DNA of 64,000 nucleotides from G020350405 sp964513655 (lineage in GTDB: Bacteria > Planctomycetota > Phycisphaerae > Sedimentisphaerales > Anaerobacaceae): the NCBI GenBank assembly GCA_964513655.1, contig CAZENQ010000002.1, forward strand, positions 60,491 through 124,490, in the 5' to 3' direction. Both the position numbers and the translations under genes were made by a program. A model generated the notes under the pieces. The model had not been told where the DNA came from and did no database searches. It worked only from the letters and a program-made list of their open reading frames with translations. This document shows, one piece after another, positions 8,727 through 17,858 of this stretch. The stretch's first letter is position 1. The number at the start of each line of letters is the position of its first letter.

Positions 8727-9206
8727 ATGCCACTCATTATTGACGGCAATAATTTGCTGCACTCAATTAAAAAAAGCGGCGAGGATTTTGGGTCGCTTAG
8801 TGCCGGCCGCCTGTGCAGAATTATAAGCAGGTATTTACGGCTGACCGGCGAGAAAGGCGAAATTGTTTTTGACGGAGCAGGGCCCCCGGACAAGAGCGAA
8901 TTTGACAATATAAGTGATTTGGAAGTCTTTTTTTCTGGCCGGGCTACCGATGCCGACACCGTAATCGAGGATAAAATCAGGATAAGCACAGCGCCTAAGC
9001 GATTGACCGTAGTCAGTAGTGACCGGCGATTGCGCAGCGCTGCCCGCACAAGAAAAGCTGCGGCCGTAAAGGCCGACGCCTTCTGGGGTGATGTCCAAAA
9101 GCAGCTGAGCCGGAAAAAAAAGGCGAAAGAGCCGCCTGAAAAACGCCGGGGACTTACTGAAGGCGAAACCCAGAAATGGCTTGAGTTTTTTGGAATCGAG
9201 CGGTAA
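8727..9206 (+). CDS. NYN-domain (YacP-like) putative ribonuclease
   Basis: This 159-residue protein begins PLIIDGNNLLHSI, the nuclease-signature Asp/Asn of NYN (PIN-like) domains. Conserved acidic positions continue in ADTVIEDKI (about residues 73-81) and VVSSDRRLRSAA (about 94-105). This arrangement is that of the YacP/DUF901 family, related to RNA-processing nucleases. The C-terminal third is Lys/Arg-rich (RKKKAKEPPEKRR), suitable for RNA contact. It starts on the base after the pyrC stop and is the last gene of the pyr cluster. A metabolic link is not evident. Confidence 0.82.
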   Translation: MPLIIDGNNLLHSIKKSGEDFGSLSAGRLCRIISRYLRLTGEKGEIVFDGAGPPDKSEFDNISDLEVFFSGRATDADTVIEDKIRISTAPKRLTVVSSDRRLRSAARTRKAAAVKADAFWGDVQKQLSRKKKAKEPPEKRRGLTEGETQKWLEFFGIER

Positions 9207-9286
9207 AATAACAATATAAGGCGCAGACTCGCTGATTATATCCGGGCGAATGCCTTAAAATCGGTGGAAGGGTTGAGGTAAAAGCA

Positions 9287-12200
9287 ATGTGCGGTTCCAG
9301 CGAAACTAAAAACGCGCTTGTTAAAGGAATGGGGGGCTTGCGGTTTCAGCGAACAATCCCCAGGCGGATAAGGGCGGAATCCGCCAGTGTCAGTGCCGCA
9401 AGGCGTATTCGTCACGGCACTGCGTGGGCGTGGTGTATTGCTGCAGCCTTTATAATTGCCTGTTTGCTAAATACCGGCGTGGCTCACGTCGAGGCAGACG
9501 AACCCCTGAAGGTCCTTGTCCTTAATTCCTACCACCGCGGCTACGACTGGTCCGACCGCATTATGGATGCAGTCCGGACGGAGTTCGACAAGACTGGCCT
9601 TCATATCGACCTGTATTTCGAGTATATGGATGCCAGGCGTTACAGTTTCGAAGAGGCCTTCTCTTACTCGAAAGAACTTTGCAGTGCGAAGTACCACGAT
9701 GTTCAGTTTGATGTGATTATCTGCTCGGACCTCGCTGCTTTCTATTTTTTTCTTGGCAATCGTGACCTTCTTTTTGCCGGGGCGCCTATGGTTTTCTGTG
9801 GTATCCAGCGGTTCGATGATTCTATGCTGCAGGACCACAAATCTGTGACGGGCGTTGTCGAGGCATACGACTATAAATCCACCATTGACGTTGCTCTTGA
9901 GTTCCACCCCTCAGTCGGGCAGATAGTCCTCATAAGTGAATATCCGTCAGCGTTCCTTGAGCCCTACAAGAAACAGCTTGAGAGTTACATGGCCCAGCTG
10001 AACAGGCAGGTCGAGATTGTTCATTTTTCACTTGCGGAGCTAACTATGACGGAGCTTCTTGAAAAAATCGCAGGGCTGGGCGGCGAATCTGTATTGCTGC
10101 TTATCAGCGCAATGAAGGACAGCACCGGAGAGACATTCAAAATAGAGCAAAGCATGGAAATGATTCAGCAGCATTGCTCTGTGCCGATATATGTAGTCGA
10201 CTCCCGCTGGCTTGGGTTTGGCCCGGTGGGTGGCAAACTGGCTGATGGTGGTTACCAGGGGCAGGCAGCTGCCCTAATGGCGATACGAATCCTCAATGGT
10301 GAGGACCCCAATAACATCCCGGTCCTCACCGAGAGCCCCAACGCCTATATGTTTGACTACATCCAGCTCAAACGCTTCGGAATCCCCCTCTCCGACGTGC
10401 CTGAGGGAAGCATTATCGTTCATGAGCCGCAGTCGTTTTATTACCTGCACAGAAAGCAAGTTTGGGCTGTAGCAGGTCTTATCGGGGGGCTAACGCTGAT
10501 AATTCTGCTGCTGTCCGTGAACATTCTCCGTCGCAAACGGGCGGAGGAGAAATTGCATAAGGCCGAAGCGAAATACCGCACTCTCGTGGAGCAAATACCA
10601 GCCATTACTTACATCGCTGCGCTTGACAGAGCCAGCAGCACGCTCTACGTCAGTCCCCAAATGGAAACGATTATCGGTTTTTCCCCCGAGGAGTATAAAG
10701 CAGACCCGGATATCTGGCGAAAGCAGCTCCACCCCGACGACCGCCAGCGTGTGTTAGCCGAAGTTCAACATACCCACGAGACAGGTGAACCTTTGTGCTG
10801 CGAATATCGCATGCTTGCCCGCGACGGACGTGTGGTATGGCTCCGCGACGAGGCGCTGGTAGTGACAAATGATAATAGCGAACCATTATTTCTTCAGGGC
10901 GTAATGGTGGATGTCACCGAACGCAGGAAAAGTGAGGACGAGTTAAAGGAATCTGAGGAAAGATTTCGAGCCATCTTTGATAATGCGACAGACGGGATAC
11001 TTTTGGCGGACCCGGAAACCAAAAAATTCACCGCCTGTAACGAGACGATTTGTCAGATGCTGGGTTATGACCTGGATGAGCTCAAAAACCTGAGCATTAA
11101 GGATATCCATCCGGAAGAACACCTCGCCTATGTCATGGAACAGTTTGAGAAGCAGGCGAGAGGTGAAATCACGCTTGCCAAGGATATTCCGCTCAAAAGA
11201 AAAGACGGAAGTAGTTTTTACGCCGACGTTAACTCCGCTCCCGTAACACTGGGTGGCAAAACTTATCTGATGGGTCTGTTTAGGGACATAACCGAGCGCA
11301 GGCAGGCCGAAGCCGCCCTGCGTGAGTCACAGGAGCTCTTCGACGCCTTCATGGGCCAACTGCCGGCTACTGCTTTTATCAAGGACGAAAACAGCCGAGT
11401 CAAGTATGTTAACTCATTTATGGCAGCATACTTTGGCGCCGATAAGTGGATAGACCATACGGCACTGGATTATTACCCGCCGGAGGTCGCTAAGGGAGTT
11501 TTAGAACATGACAGAAGGGTTCTGGCCGAAGGGGCATCTTCCAGGGAGGAGTGGGTGCCGATAAAGAGCGGCGAAATCCGGTGTCTGAATACGTACAAGT
11601 TCCCTATAAAACAGCACGGCAAGCCGCCGTTGATTGGTGGGATGGCAATCGATATTACCGAACGCAAGAATGCACAGGAGGAAATTGAAGCTGAGAGGAA
11701 GAAATTGGCAGATATTATTGATGGTATGGTCGATGGAGTTACCATTATCGATATGAGTGGGAAGATTATTACCATTAATAAGTCAACAGTTCAACAACAT
11801 GGATACACTGCGGAAGAGGTAATTGGAAAGACACCGGCGGAAATATTCGTAGACGAAAGGGATATCCCAAAATTTCACGACGCAATGAAACGCCTCATTG
11901 GCGGCGAAGAAATACGGGGTCACGAATATTTGGCTAAACGTAAGGATGGGACAACTTTCCCTGTGGGTGTTAACCTGTCTCCTTTAAACGATATTGGGGG
12001 CAAGACGGTAGCAATAATTGCTGTGCACAGAGACATAACCGACCGTAAGCGTGCGGAACAAACATTGCAACGGGCTCACGATGAGCTTGAAGTTCGAGTC
12101 AAGAGACGAACGGCCGAACTTGCAAAGGTTAACAAAAGGTTGCGCTCCCTCGCTTCGGAATTATCGCTTGCTGAGGAGCACACCAGAAGGCGAATGGCGA

Positions 12201-12820
12201 CCGATATCCACGACCACGTCAGCCAGAAACTGGCCATCTCCAAAATGAAGTTGGAATCGTTGGCCGAATTGGTGCGCTCATCAAAAGTTGCCAAAGCCTT
12301 GCAGGAAATCAGCGATTTAGTCGCGCAGACAATCAAGAGCACACGGAGCTTAACGTTTGAGTTGAGCCCGCCGGTTCTGTATGAGCTGGGTTTTGAAGCT
12401 GCGTTGGAATGGCTCACCAAGCAGGCAAGGCAGCAGCACGGTTTGTCGACCGAGTTTACGGATGATGGCCAGGCAAAGTCGCTGGATGATGATGTTTGTA
12501 TCTTGCTGTTTCAGGCCGTGCGGGAGCTGCTGGTGAATGTTGTAAAGCATTCGAAGGCCAAAAATGTTGCGGTTTCTACGCGCAGGTCAGGTAGTGAGGT
12601 ACAGGTCAGCGTTGAAGATGACGGCGTTGGTTTCGATACGTCCGTGGCCTCTTCTGCGAATCACAGTACCAGCGGCTTTGGCCTGTTTAGCATACATGAA
12701 CGACTGGGCCATATTGGCGGCCATCTTGACATCGCATCCAAGCCGGGACAGGGAACACGCATTAACCTGGTTGCACCAATAAACCATATAGGCAAAAAAA
12801 GCAAAAGGAGAACCAGATGA
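9287..12820 (+). CDS. Hybrid sensor histidine kinase: ABC-substrate-binding-like sensor, PAS repeats, HisKA_3
   Basis: This is a 1177-residue membrane sensor. A signal anchor (about residues 47-66) is followed by a periplasmic domain of about 300 residues resembling ABC transporter substrate-binding proteins (VLVLNSYHRGYDWSD onward). A transmembrane segment follows near 385-410, then four PAS/PAC units (about 425-545, 555-670, 680-795, 805-925), each ending in DITERR-like linkers. The kinase core is of the NarX/DesK class: RRRMATDIHDHVSQKL with phospho-acceptor His975, then an HATPase with ELLVNVVKHSKA and DDGVGFD. GAGGT precedes the ATG. It overlaps its response regulator by 4 bp (ATGA), which indicates a cognate pair. 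The ligand is unknown; a small organic molecule is plausible. Confidence 0.93.
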   Translation: MCGSSETKNALVKGMGGLRFQRTIPRRIRAESASVSAARRIRHGTAWAWCIAAAFIIACLLNTGVAHVEADEPLKVLVLNSYHRGYDWSDRIMDAVRTEFDKTGLHIDLYFEYMDARRYSFEEAFSYSKELCSAKYHDVQFDVIICSDLAAFYFFLGNRDLLFAGAPMVFCGIQRFDDSMLQDHKSVTGVVEAYDYKSTIDVALEFHPSVGQIVLISEYPSAFLEPYKKQLESYMAQLNRQVEIVHFSLAELTMTELLEKIAGLGGESVLLLISAMKDSTGETFKIEQSMEMIQQHCSVPIYVVDSRWLGFGPVGGKLADGGYQGQAAALMAIRILNGEDPNNIPVLTESPNAYMFDYIQLKRFGIPLSDVPEGSIIVHEPQSFYYLHRKQVWAVAGLIGGLTLIILLLSVNILRRKRAEEKLHKAEAKYRTLVEQIPAITYIAALDRASSTLYVSPQMETIIGFSPEEYKADPDIWRKQLHPDDRQRVLAEVQHTHETGEPLCCEYRMLARDGRVVWLRDEALVVTNDNSEPLFLQGVMVDVTERRKSEDELKESEERFRAIFDNATDGILLADPETKKFTACNETICQMLGYDLDELKNLSIKDIHPEEHLAYVMEQFEKQARGEITLAKDIPLKRKDGSSFYADVNSAPVTLGGKTYLMGLFRDITERRQAEAALRESQELFDAFMGQLPATAFIKDENSRVKYVNSFMAAYFGADKWIDHTALDYYPPEVAKGVLEHDRRVLAEGASSREEWVPIKSGEIRCLNTYKFPIKQHGKPPLIGGMAIDITERKNAQEEIEAERKKLADIIDGMVDGVTIIDMSGKIITINKSTVQQHGYTAEEVIGKTPAEIFVDERDIPKFHDAMKRLIGGEEIRGHEYLAKRKDGTTFPVGVNLSPLNDIGGKTVAIIAVHRDITDRKRAEQTLQRAHDELEVRVKRRTAELAKVNKRLRSLASELSLAEEHTRRRMATDIHDHVSQKLAISKMKLESLAELVRSSKVAKALQEISDLVAQTIKSTRSLTFELSPPVLYELGFEAALEWLTKQARQQHGLSTEFTDDGQAKSLDDDVCILLFQAVRELLVNVVKHSKAKNVAVSTRRSGSEVQVSVEDDGVGFDTSVASSANHSTSGFGLFSIHERLGHIGGHLDIASKPGQGTRINLVAPINHIGKKSKRRTR

Positions 12821-13473
12821 GTAACTTAAAAATCTTGCTGGCTGATGACCACAAGATTACCCGTGAGGGGCTTCGTTCGCTCCTTGACAAGCAACAGGAT
12901 ATGGACGTTGTCGCTGAAGCTAAAGACGGTCGGACAGCAGTACGCATGACGGGCGAGCTGCTGCCTGATGTGGTCATAATGGACGTTAGTATGCCCGATT
13001 TAAACGGTGTTCAGGCCACTAAGCAGATTGTTGGCCAATCCCCTGATGTTAAGATAATCGGCCTTTCTATGCATTCCGACAGCCTGTTTGTTACGGAGAT
13101 GTTGAAAAGTGGTGCCTCAGGCTATTTACTCAAAGACTGCGCATTTGAGGAACTGGCCCAAGCCATCCGCACAGTCGTTGCCGGAAAAACCTACCTCAGT
13201 CCTTCGATATCCGGCGTCGTGGTCAATGACTACCTGCATCGTTTGGCGAAGGTTGACCTTGCCGAATCGGACGTCCTTACCGGCAGAGAGCTTGAGGTGC
13301 TGCAGCTTATAGCCGAGGGTAACTCAACTAAACAAACAGCTTTGAAGTTGCACATCAGTGTCAAGACCGTTGAGACCCATCGTCGGCAAATAATGAATAA
13401 GCTGGATATTTACACTATAGCTGAGCTTACCAAGTATGCTATCCGCAAAGGGCTAACATCCCTCGAAAAATAG
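12817..13473 (+). CDS. NarL/LuxR-family response regulator
   Basis: This 218-residue protein has a receiver domain (residues 1-120, acidic pair Asp10/Asp11, phospho-acceptor Asp56 in VIMDVSMPD, Lys in LLKDCAF). A linker leads to a LuxR-type helix-turn-helix: LTGRELEVLQLIAEGNSTKQ followed by ISVKTVETHRRQIMNKL. Its start overlaps the stop of the preceding histidine kinase, so the two are translationally coupled. It should bind DNA as a dimer after phosphorylation. The palindrome about 140 bp downstream (13612-13627) is a candidate site, but nothing links the two directly. Confidence 0.96.
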   Translation: MSNLKILLADDHKITREGLRSLLDKQQDMDVVAEAKDGRTAVRMTGELLPDVVIMDVSMPDLNGVQATKQIVGQSPDVKIIGLSMHSDSLFVTEMLKSGASGYLLKDCAFEELAQAIRTVVAGKTYLSPSISGVVVNDYLHRLAKVDLAESDVLTGRELEVLQLIAEGNSTKQTALKLHISVKTVETHRRQIMNKLDIYTIAELTKYAIRKGLTSLEK

Positions 13474-13611
13474 CCTTTATAGAAGTAAAAGCGCATTTTT
13501 TGACGGTCCTTATAGCTTTTCCACCAAACAGTATCGAAATCAGGTATTTAGACCCCTAAAATCAGGAACATCCCGATAACACTTCTTTTATAGCAAGTCT
13601 TATAATAATAA

Positions 13612-13627
13612 TATCGATTAATCGATA
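13612..13627. promoter_or_regulatory. Perfect 16-bp palindrome, candidate operator
   Basis: TATCGATTAATCGATA is a perfect inverted repeat centred in an AT-rich stretch directly after a TATAAT-like hexamer. Its position between the response regulator and PFOR suggests a dimeric regulator site. The binding protein is unknown. Confidence 0.5.
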
Positions 13628-13641
13628 AATTGAGGATATGT

Positions 13642-13691
13642 CCTTTTTCCTGGCTTCTGGATGAGGGTGATGAATCTTCCAGGAAAAAAGG
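13642..13691 (+). promoter_or_regulatory. Hairpin that masks a Shine-Dalgarno sequence
   Basis: CCTTTTTCCTGG (13642-13653) pairs with CCAGGAAAAAAGG (13679-13691), interrupted only by one extra A. The 3' arm contains AAAAAAGG, the core of the ribosome-binding site of the ATG at 13700. If transcribed, the stem would hide that site. Confidence 0.5.
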
Positions 13692-13699
13692 AGTATCAG

Positions 13700-13906
13700 A
13701 TGAGTAGTACCTTGTGAGCATCTTTGGGTGTGGATGTTCTGGGGTCGTCTCTTTCTGGTACTCCTTTTTTGTTGTTTACCTGCCTTTTGGTTCGTCCGTT
13801 GCTCTTATTTTATTTTTTGAGTTCTCTTGCGGCTGGTGGTCCTGTGAATACGGAATTACCCCACCTAAGACCGGTACTATCGGGAATCAGGGCCAGGCTG
13901 GTTTGA
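13700..13906 (+). pseudogene. Small hydrophobic ORF interrupted by an in-frame TGA
   Basis: An ATG at 13700 follows a near-ideal AAAAAAGGAG ribosome-binding site, but TGA comes after five codons (13715-13717). The same frame then stays open for 62 further codons to a TGA at 13904. It encodes a hydrophobic stretch (PFLLFTCLLVRPLLLFYFL) and a short basic tail. Either this is a decayed small membrane protein, a leader peptide of five residues, or a coincidence. I see no family match. Another frame of the same stretch is also open, which lowers confidence. Confidence 0.25.
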
Positions 13907-14041
13907 GATCGCGGCCTTTGCAGTGAACCTAATAAGCCAGTGAAAGTATTTGTTGTAGTGTCCTTAACAATTAGGTGTGGCACTGCTCGCTTTTTGCCGC
14001 ATTTTGTACGAGTGCAATTCTCAATTCTGATAAAATTTACG

Positions 14042-14070
14042 TTGCCTAATGCCGGAGAAAGTTGTATAAA
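14042..14070 (+). promoter_or_regulatory. Sigma70-type promoter for PFOR
   Basis: TTGCCT (14042-14047), a 17-bp spacer and TATAAA (14065-14070) lie about 90 bp upstream of the PFOR start codon. They predict a leader of about 85 nt. Confidence 0.55.
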
Positions 14071-14161
14071 AGCGTCTTGTAATGCACAGGACCTGTTACG
14101 GCGATGGGGGCCTGTGTCGGTGAGTTATTAGATGTTCTTATTTATAGAAACTGGAGAAGTT

Positions 14162-17100
14162 ATGAATCGCAGGATGGTTACGATTGACGGTAATGCGGCA
14201 GTAGCCTATGTTGCCCACGCCACCAATGAAGTAATTGCAATATATCCAATCACTCCGAGCTCGGCAATGGGTGAGATAGCCGACGCTAAGACCGCCAAGG
14301 GCGAAACAAACGTCTGGGGGACCGTCCCTTCTGTTACGGAAATGCAGTCGGAAGGCGGGGCCGCGGGCGCTGTGCACGGCGCGTTGGCTACCGGCGCTTT
14401 GACGACGACTTTTACGGCCTCTCAGGGGCTTTTGCTTATGATTCCCAATATGTACAAAATCGCGGGTGAGCTCCTGCCGACGGTCTTCCACATATCGGCT
14501 CGTTCGTTGGCCTGCCAGGCACTTTCAATATTTGGCGACCACTCAGACGTGATGGCATGTCGTCAGACCGGCTTTGCTATGATTTGCTCATGCAACATCC
14601 AGGAGGTTATGGACTTTGCCCTTGTCGCCCAACAGGCAACAATCGCCTCGCGAGTCCCGTTTTTGCACTTCTTCGATGGTTTTAGGAGCAGCCATGAGGT
14701 TCAGAAGGTCGAGGAGCTGGCGTTCGATGATATACGTGCTGTGATTGATGATGAGCTTGTTGCGCAGCACAAAAGAAGGGCACTATCGCCCGACAGGCCA
14801 ATGATTTCAGGTACCGCCCAGAACCCCGATGTCTACTTCCAGGGCCGGGAGACGGTCAACAAATACTATCTTGCCGCGCCGCAAATAGTACAGGAAACGA
14901 TGGACAAATTCGCTAAGGTTTTCGGCCGCAGATACAATCTGTTTGATTACATCGGTGCCGACGATGCAGAAAAAATCATAGTTATGATGGGTTCAGGTGC
15001 GGATACCGCCCACGAGACTGTCGAATATTTGGCTTCCCAAGGCAAGAAAGTCGGGCTAATTAAGGTGCGCCTTTTCAGGCCATTTAGCGGCGAGCATTTC
15101 TTTGACGCATTGCCGAAGACTGTAAAGAAAATCGCTGTTTTGGACAGAACCAAAGAGCCCGGCTCTCTCGGTGAGCCTTTGTACCTGGATGTTCGAACGG
15201 CTATCGGCGAAGCAATGGCAGCAGGCAAAGCGCCTTTCACGGAATACCCCGTCATTGTTGGCGGTCGCTATGGACTCGGCTCAAAGGAATTTAACCCCGC
15301 GATGGTCAAGGCCGCTTTGGATAATCTCGACGCCGCTGAACCCAAGAACGGCTTTACAGTCGGCATCATCGACGATATAACGAATACCAGCCTTGATGTT
15401 GATGAATCTTTTGAAATTAGCAGCGAGGGACTTTTCTCCGGGATGTTCTGGGGGCTTGGCGCCGATGGTACGGTAGGTGCGAATAGAAACTCCATAAAAA
15501 TCATCGGTGAGCTGACAGATAATTACGCACAGGGCTACTTCGTCTATGATTCAAGAAAAGCCGGAGCCGTTACCATATCGCATCTTCGATTCGGAAACAG
15601 GCTCATCCGCAGGCCTTATCTTGTTGCAAGAGCTGATTTTGTTGCCTGCCATAACCCCAGCTTTCTCGAAAAGTATGACATGCTTTCCACTGCTCGCGAG
15701 GGCGCAACGTTTCTTCTTACCAGTATGCACGGCCCTGATGAGGTCTGGGACACCTTGCCTCAGGAGGTACAAAAGCAAATAATCGACAAAAAACTCAAGT
15801 TCTATGTTATTGACGCGATTTCACTTGCCGCTGAACTCGGACTTGGCGCAAGAATCAATGTTATTATGCAGACGGCTTTCTTCAAAATCAGTAACATTAT
15901 TCCCCTCGATTCCGCTGTAGAAGCCATCAAAGATGCCATCAAAAAAACCTATGGCAAAAAGGGCGAAAAAGTAGTCCGGATGAATAACGCCGCCGTCGAT
16001 GACGCCCTTGAGCGGATTTACGAAGTCAAAGTCCCCGATAAGGTAACCAGCAAAACAAAGATGCGATCGCCGGTCCCGGAAGATGCCCCTGATTTTGTCC
16101 AGAACGTCACCGCGGAGATGATTGCACTGCGGGGCGACAAACTTCCTGTAAGCAAAATGCCCGTCGACGGCAAGTTCCCAACCGGCACGACCAAATACGA
16201 GAAACGAAACATTGCCGTCAACATACCTCAGTGGGAGCCTGGTATCTGTATTCAATGTGGGAGATGCTCTTTGGTGTGTCCCCACGCGACTATACGAATA
16301 AAAGCTTACGACCCCAGGTACCTCGAAAGTGCCCCGCCTACGTTCAAGAGCGCCGATGCCAAAGGCAAGGATTTTGTAGGTCTAAAGTTCACGGTTCAGG
16401 TTGCCCCCGAGGATTGCACCGGCTGTGGGGCTTGTGTTCTTACCTGCCCTGCTGAAGAGAAGGACCAGGACAAGAAGCCTACCGGAAGAAAGGCAATAAA
16501 TATGGTGCCGCAGGAACCGATTCGCGGCACCGAGCGTGAAAACTATAAACACTTCCTGTCGATTCCCGATACCGACCCTGCACTGTTCAAAGCCGATACC
16601 GTAAAGGGCAGTCAGCTTATTGAGCCTCTGTTTGAGTATTCTGGTGCTTGTGCCGGTTGTGGCGAAACCGCCTACGTAAAACTCCTCAGCCAGCTTTTTG
16701 GCGACAGGGCTATGATTGGAAATGCAACGGGCTGTTCCTCCATCTACGGCGGCAATCTGCCGACAACACCATACACCAAAAGGGCGGACGGCAGGGGGCC
16801 TATCTGGAGTAATAGCTTGTTCGAAGACAATGCTGAGTTCGCGATGGGTATGCGTCTGACGGTTGATAAATTCAAAGAGCGCGCTCTGGATTTGCTCGGT
16901 AAGGTGGCAGAGAAAGGCTGTGTCGATGCCAAACTGGCCGGAGAAATCCGGACCGCTACTCTTGGCAACGACCCGGCGCAGGCTGCTATTGAAAAACAGC
17001 GAACTCGCGTGGACGAACTTAAAAAGCAATGTCAAAAGAGCAAATGTGCAGAGTGCGAGCAGCTATTGAGCGTCGCGGATTATCTGGTACGCAAGTCGGT

Positions 17101-17758
17101 TTGGGCACTTGGTGGTGATGGATGGGCGTACGATATTGGATATGGCGGGCTGGATCACGTTCTGGCGAGCGAGGCCGATGTCAACGTCCTCGTTTTGGAT
17201 ACCGAAGTCTATTCTAACACGGGCGGACAAATGTCTAAGTCCACACCAAGAGGGGCGGTGGCCAAGTTTGCTGCGGGCGGAAAGCCAATGCCCAAAAAAG
17301 ACCTCGGGCTTCTGGCTATGACCTATGGAAGTATCTACGTGGCAAAGGTGGCGATGGGAGCGAATGCCAACCAAACAGTGAAGGCATTTGTTGAGGCTGA
17401 AGGATATGTCGGACCCTCGCTTATAATCGCATATGCACATTGTATCGCTCACGGTATTAATATGACAGCCGGATATGAGGAACAGAAAAAGGCCGTAGCC
17501 TGTGGCCATTGGCCTTTATACAGGTTTGACCCCAGACTCAAGGACCAGGGGGAAAATCCGTTGCAGCTTGATTCGAAAGCCCCTACGCTTGACTTCGAAG
17601 AATATGCCTACGGCGAAAATCGCTATCGTGTGTTGAGGCAGTCGAAACCGGAAGCGGCGGCGAAACTGCTTGAACTCGCCAGAAGTGATGCAGTACAAAG
17701 GTACGCTTTGATGGAAAAACTGGCGGCGTTGGACCTGGAAAGCAGGCCCCAAGATTAG
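14162..17758 (+). CDS. nifJ: Pyruvate:ferredoxin (flavodoxin) oxidoreductase
   Basis: This 1198-residue single-chain PFOR interconverts pyruvate plus CoA with acetyl-CoA, CO2 and reduced ferredoxin. The order is the pyruvate-binding domain (TIDGNAAVAYVAHATNEV at the N terminus, YPITPSS), CoA and linker domains, a ferredoxin domain with CIQCGRCSLVCPH and CTGCGACVLTCPAEE, then the TPP domain with CAGCGETAYVKLL and GNATGCSSIYGG. An additional Cys-rich element (KKQCQKSKCAECEQLL) lies within the TPP domain. The start ATG at 14162 has GGAG upstream; an earlier in-frame start at 14132 would add ten unsupported residues. It indicates anaerobic or fermentative pyruvate metabolism. Confidence 0.97.
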   Translation: MNRRMVTIDGNAAVAYVAHATNEVIAIYPITPSSAMGEIADAKTAKGETNVWGTVPSVTEMQSEGGAAGAVHGALATGALTTTFTASQGLLLMIPNMYKIAGELLPTVFHISARSLACQALSIFGDHSDVMACRQTGFAMICSCNIQEVMDFALVAQQATIASRVPFLHFFDGFRSSHEVQKVEELAFDDIRAVIDDELVAQHKRRALSPDRPMISGTAQNPDVYFQGRETVNKYYLAAPQIVQETMDKFAKVFGRRYNLFDYIGADDAEKIIVMMGSGADTAHETVEYLASQGKKVGLIKVRLFRPFSGEHFFDALPKTVKKIAVLDRTKEPGSLGEPLYLDVRTAIGEAMAAGKAPFTEYPVIVGGRYGLGSKEFNPAMVKAALDNLDAAEPKNGFTVGIIDDITNTSLDVDESFEISSEGLFSGMFWGLGADGTVGANRNSIKIIGELTDNYAQGYFVYDSRKAGAVTISHLRFGNRLIRRPYLVARADFVACHNPSFLEKYDMLSTAREGATFLLTSMHGPDEVWDTLPQEVQKQIIDKKLKFYVIDAISLAAELGLGARINVIMQTAFFKISNIIPLDSAVEAIKDAIKKTYGKKGEKVVRMNNAAVDDALERIYEVKVPDKVTSKTKMRSPVPEDAPDFVQNVTAEMIALRGDKLPVSKMPVDGKFPTGTTKYEKRNIAVNIPQWEPGICIQCGRCSLVCPHATIRIKAYDPRYLESAPPTFKSADAKGKDFVGLKFTVQVAPEDCTGCGACVLTCPAEEKDQDKKPTGRKAINMVPQEPIRGTERENYKHFLSIPDTDPALFKADTVKGSQLIEPLFEYSGACAGCGETAYVKLLSQLFGDRAMIGNATGCSSIYGGNLPTTPYTKRADGRGPIWSNSLFEDNAEFAMGMRLTVDKFKERALDLLGKVAEKGCVDAKLAGEIRTATLGNDPAQAAIEKQRTRVDELKKQCQKSKCAECEQLLSVADYLVRKSVWALGGDGWAYDIGYGGLDHVLASEADVNVLVLDTEVYSNTGGQMSKSTPRGAVAKFAAGGKPMPKKDLGLLAMTYGSIYVAKVAMGANANQTVKAFVEAEGYVGPSLIIAYAHCIAHGINMTAGYEEQKKAVACGHWPLYRFDPRLKDQGENPLQLDSKAPTLDFEEYAYGENRYRVLRQSKPEAAAKLLELARSDAVQRYALMEKLAALDLESRPQD

Positions 17759-17858
17759 CTCTTCTGGAATTGGCTTGCACTCGTGGCGAAAATAAGCCGA
17801 CAGACTGGCAGATGCAGTTAGCAGAAAACTACCTTAATAGTTGTGCAGGAGAGCAAAA

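Larger units (their letters stand above)
13474..14161 (+). other. Intergenic regulatory spacer between response regulator and PFOR
   Basis: This gap of about 690 bp holds the palindrome, the SD-masking hairpin and the interrupted ORF listed separately, plus the PFOR promoter near its 3' end. No other convincing gene was seen on either strand. Confidence 0.6.

Noticed and set aside
13960..14000. Possible sigma54 promoter (TGGCAC followed by TTGC)
   Set aside because: The distance between the GG and GC elements does not fit the required 10-bp spacing.
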